A stretch of 64,000 nucleotides of DNA, taken from assembly GCA_050248955.1 (NCBI GenBank), contig JBFWRK010000018.1:1-64000 (forward strand). The letters run 5' to 3'. A program made the translations under genes and the position numbers. Positions 62,010-64,000 of this stretch are shown here, one piece after another (within the stretch, counting starts at the first letter, position 1; the number at the start of each line of letters is the position of its first letter). Below the pieces are notes generated by a model. The model ran no database searches. It saw only the letters and a list, made by a program, of their open reading frames with translations, and was not told the origin of the DNA. Source of the DNA: JBFWRK01 sp050248955. Lineage in GTDB: Bacteria; Actinomycetota; Acidimicrobiia; Acidimicrobiales; Ilumatobacteraceae.

Positions 62010-62148
62010 TCTCTATCGCCTCCGATGCGTCATTGACCCAAACCCGCCGACGATTCTGTGCTTGGAATCGACTCCCCCAACCATCTACGCCACCGCCCGG
62101 ACATCAGCCGTCCGGACACGAGCACAGAAGCAGGCAAACGACGTTTCC

Positions 62149-62225
62149 GAGCAGAGAACCGGCCGGGGGTCGATCCGAAGCAGAGAACCGGCCGGGGGTC
62201 GATCCGGAGCCGGGAAGGAGCAGAG
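62149..62225 (+). repeat. GAGCAGAGAACC motif cluster 3
   Basis: GAGCAGAGAACC (62149-62160) begins a 28-base unit that repeats at 62178-62205 with one change in its first base (AAGCAGAGAACC), including the shared tail GGCCGGGGGTCGATCC. A third, partial copy GAGCAGAG is at 62218-62225. Confidence 0.75.
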
Positions 62226-62242
62226 CGTGGGACCTTCGGCTG

Positions 62243-62272
62243 TTGACCATTTCTTCTAGTCGTTGGTAGTTT
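62243..62272 (+). promoter_or_regulatory. promoter of the iron-sulfur-repair operon
   Basis: TTGACC (62243-62248), 18 nt, TAGTTT (62267-62272), 6 nt to GTG 62279. Between them lies CTAGTCGTTGGTAGTTTA, a partial direct repeat of TAGT, a possible regulator site. Confidence 0.65.
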
Positions 62273-62278
62273 ATTCTC

Positions 62279-62947
62279 GTGCGATCACTCCAGCTGCAGG
62301 CCCGAGCACTCGGCGACCCGACGAGGCATCAGATCTTTCAGCACGTCGCCTCAGCGGACGCCCCGGTCGGGGTCGCCCAGCTCACCGAGCGGTTCGGGCT
62401 CAACCACAACGCGATCCGCCAGCACCTCGCCAAGCTCGTCGACGCCGGATTGCTCGTCGAGGCGAAGGCGCCCGCCGTGGGTCGCGGCCGGCCGCGCCTC
62501 GTCTACACGCTCCAACCGACGGTGGAGAGCCGATGGGGACCGGTCGGGCCCTACGAACGGCTCGCGCTCTGGTTGACCGAGATGGTGCGGACCGGCGATG
62601 CACCCGTCGTGGTCGGCCGCCGCGCCGGCGAAGCGGACGCGCGGCTGCGGGCCGGATCCGCCGACCCGGTCACCGAGCTCGTCGGCCAGATGAATCGGCT
62701 CGGGTTCGACCCGGTCGCGAGCGACACGGACGGCCACATCGACGTCACACTGCTCCACTGCCCGTTCGCGAGCACCGCGCTCGCTGATCCCGACACCGTG
62801 TGCTCCCTGCACCTCGGCATGGCGCAAGGCTTCGCCAACACGGTCGGCGGGCTCGTGGTCGACGACCTCGAGCGTCACGACCCGCGCACGGCGAACTGCC
62901 GGCTGCGGTGCCACGTCGACGAGACGCAGTCGGAGATCGGCTCGTGA
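62279..62947 (+). CDS. winged-helix regulator with four C-terminal cysteines (SufR-like)
   Basis: A 222-residue regulator. N-terminal helix-turn-helix (LGDPTRHQIFQHVASADAPV, GLNHNAIRQHLAKLVDAGLL) followed by GRGRPRLVYTLQ, the wing of SufR/DeoR-like proteins. The C-terminal half contains C161, C175, C207 and C211 in HCPF, VCSLHLG and NCRLRC; this set could hold an iron-sulfur cluster, as in SufR. Its GTG start is leaderless. It overlaps the YwiC-like gene (GTGA) and heads an operon ending in an RIC protein, so nitric-oxide or iron-sulfur-stress sensing is likely. Confidence 0.85.
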   Translation: MRSLQLQARALGDPTRHQIFQHVASADAPVGVAQLTERFGLNHNAIRQHLAKLVDAGLLVEAKAPAVGRGRPRLVYTLQPTVESRWGPVGPYERLALWLTEMVRTGDAPVVVGRRAGEADARLRAGSADPVTELVGQMNRLGFDPVASDTDGHIDVTLLHCPFASTALADPDTVCSLHLGMAQGFANTVGGLVVDDLERHDPRTANCRLRCHVDETQSEIGS

Positions 62948-63750
62948 GCGCGACCCTGCCGCGGCCCGCCGAGCAGCGGAGCACGTGGCGAGCGGTCGCG
63001 CTGCCGAGCGAGCACGGCGGTTGGGGCCTCACGGCGGAGCCTGCACTGCTCGGGCTCCTCGTGGCGTGGTCAGCGGCCGGTGCTGCGCTCGCCGTCGCGA
63101 CGATGGTGGCGTTCCTCGTCCGGACGCCGATCAAGACCGTGCTCGTCGACTGGTGGCGGGATCGCCGGCTCCCGCGGACCCGTGTCGCCGCGCTCATCGC
63201 CGGCGGCGAGCTCGCCGTGCTCGTCGCGCTGACCGCCGTGGCGAGTGCCCTCGCCGGCTGGGGGTGGCTCGTTCCAGCGCTCGTCGCGCTGCCGCTCATC
63301 GGCGTCGAGCTCTGGTTCGACATGCGCAGCCGGAGCCGGCGGCTGCTGCCCGAGCTGTGCGGTGCCGTCGGGATCGGCGCGTCGGCAACGGCTGTCGCTC
63401 TCGCCGGCGGGGTGGAGCCGGCACTCGCGTACGGCCTCTGGCTGGTGGTCGCCGGCCGTGCCATCAGCTCGATCCCGTTCGTGCGCGTCCAGATCTCACG
63501 GCTGCGGCGAGGCTCCGGCCCCGTCACCACGAGCGACGCCGCGCAAGTCGCCGGGGTCGCGATCGCCGCGGTCGGCGTGCTGCTCGACGAGCGCTTGGCC
63601 GCCGGCGTCGCCGGGCTGGTGGTGCTGGCGCTGCTCCAGACGTTCTGGGTGCGCCGGCCGCCGGTGGCGGCGAAGGTGCTCGGTCTGCGCCAGATGGCGC
63701 TCGGTCTCGGACTCGTCGTCCTGACGGGTCTTTGTGTGCAACTCACATGA
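62944..63750 (+). CDS. YwiC-like membrane protein
   Basis: A 268-residue protein of the YwiC-like family with about seven membrane spans. The family opening is VALPSEHGGWGLTAEPALLG (SEHGGW), then the conserved VRTPIKTVLVDWWRDRRLPR and SSIPFVRVQISRLRRGSGP. Function unknown; in B. subtilis ywiC lies in the fnr/nar region, linked with anaerobic or nitrogen-oxide life. GTG 62944 overlaps the regulator's stop. The RIC gene follows 13 bases on. Confidence 0.85.
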   Translation: MSATLPRPAEQRSTWRAVALPSEHGGWGLTAEPALLGLLVAWSAAGAALAVATMVAFLVRTPIKTVLVDWWRDRRLPRTRVAALIAGGELAVLVALTAVASALAGWGWLVPALVALPLIGVELWFDMRSRSRRLLPELCGAVGIGASATAVALAGGVEPALAYGLWLVVAGRAISSIPFVRVQISRLRRGSGPVTTSDAAQVAGVAIAAVGVLLDERLAAGVAGLVVLALLQTFWVRRPPVAAKVLGLRQMALGLGLVVLTGLCVQLT

Positions 63751-63763
63751 GGAGATGAACAGG

Positions 63764-64000
63764 ATGACGGACATCCACGAGTCGATGACGCTCGGCGACC
63801 TGATCACGGCCCACCCGACGCTGGCCAGGCAGCTGGAGCAGCGCGGGCTCGACTACTGCTGTGGCGGCGCCCGCACGTTGGCGACGGCGTGCGAGGAGAT
63901 CGGCCTCGACGCATCGACGGTCGCCGGTGAGCTCGCCGACGAGGCCACGGATGACGAGCCACCGGCCTGGGCGTTGATGGGTGTCGTCCAGCTGACCGAG
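63764..64000 (+). CDS. iron-sulfur cluster repair protein, RIC/ScdA family (cut at window end)
   Basis: The first 79 residues of a di-iron iron-sulfur repair protein (RIC, YtfE/ScdA type). The N-terminal ScdA_N/DUF542 domain is plain: MTLGDLITAHPTLARQLEQR and DYCCGG (31-36 region; C32, C33). A hemerythrin-like domain is expected beyond base 64000. Start ATG 63764 has AGGAG 9 nt upstream; ATG 63755 is too close to that site. RIC proteins rebuild iron-sulfur clusters after nitric oxide or oxidative damage. Confidence 0.9.
   Translation, partial: MTDIHESMTLGDLITAHPTLARQLEQRGLDYCCGGARTLATACEEIGLDASTVAGELADEATDDEPPAWALMGVVQLTE

Larger units (their letters stand above)
61834..62242. other. gene-free region with GC minisatellite and motif cluster 3
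   Basis: No supported gene. 61917-62009 is a CGCGCCGCC-type repeat array, and 62149-62225 holds the dispersed motif. Nothing else recognised. Confidence 0.6.

Noticed and set aside
62149..62205. direct 28-base repeats that could suggest a CRISPR array
   Set aside because: Only two full units with no spacer between, and no cas genes.

Overview
This is a high-GC, densely coded stretch of bacterial chromosome with short intergenic gaps and many ATGA/GTGA start-stop overlaps. It looks actinobacterial. The evidence is HemQ-type coproheme decarboxylase, a mycothiol-type DinB protein of the TIGR03086 kind, a solo groEL under CIRCE, ATP-dependent PEP carboxykinase, a GOLPH3-like protein and many leaderless promoters. 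An Acidimicrobiia (Ilumatobacter-like) source is my best guess from protein style, not something the sequence proves. I see no rRNA, tRNA, CRISPR array, intact insertion sequence or phage.

Layout. 1-6.1 kb (minus): a cut-off NUDIX hydrolase; an ECF-like sigma factor fused to a zinc-finger anti-sigma region, a membrane segment and a large surface domain; then a YdjC/ChbG deacetylase coupled to a Gfo/Idh oxidoreductase. 6.1-11.3 kb (plus): a small heat-shock protein and a two-gene operon, TIR-SIR2-like plus membrane STAND NTPase with pentapeptide repeats. This operon is the best candidate for an undescribed immune or signalling system. 11.3-18.6 kb: methyltransferase, diguanylate cyclase, GOLPH3-like protein, and a divergent acyl-CoA dehydrogenase / TetR pair with two matching palindromes. 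The TetR gene is coupled to an alpha/beta-hydrolase-glycosyltransferase fusion. 18.7-28.3 kb: frameshifted serine hydrolase with its MarR regulator, isochorismatase-like protein, YjbR, pckA, two small-molecule enzymes, an ArsR-SRPBCC-DinB operon with palindromic operators, and a frameshifted S-adenosylhomocysteinase-like gene. 28.3-31.1 kb: a visibly lower-GC patch of accessory genes.

31.4-45.7 kb: AlaX, an orphan periplasmic binding lipoprotein, hemQ, fdhD, aquaporin, a mucin-like membrane protein, groL with CIRCE, an Lrp regulator, a gene whose 3' end is tandemly duplicated, an FAD oxidoreductase, a MoaD-like protein, a phosphosugar mutase, a lipoprotein and a PfkB kinase. 45.7-59.4 kb: pepN coupled to a metallophosphoesterase, a USP-like protein, pabB-pabC fusion, a Fur/Zur regulator divergent from znuACB, hrpA and a YbaK-type deacylase. 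59.4-64 kb: a membrane molybdopterin oxidoreductase coupled to a fasciclin lipoprotein. It is followed by a regulator with four C-terminal cysteines coupled to a YwiC-like membrane protein and an RIC/ScdA iron-sulfur repair protein, cut by the window end.

Two genome-wide signals cut across the genes. About seventeen genes have a TAnnnT-type hexamer 6-8 nt before the start codon, which implies leaderless mRNAs and settles several start choices. A short motif, GAGCAGAGAACC, recurs in clusters in three non-coding places (about 3.8, 40.2-40.35 and 62.15-62.23 kb) and hardly elsewhere that I could see.
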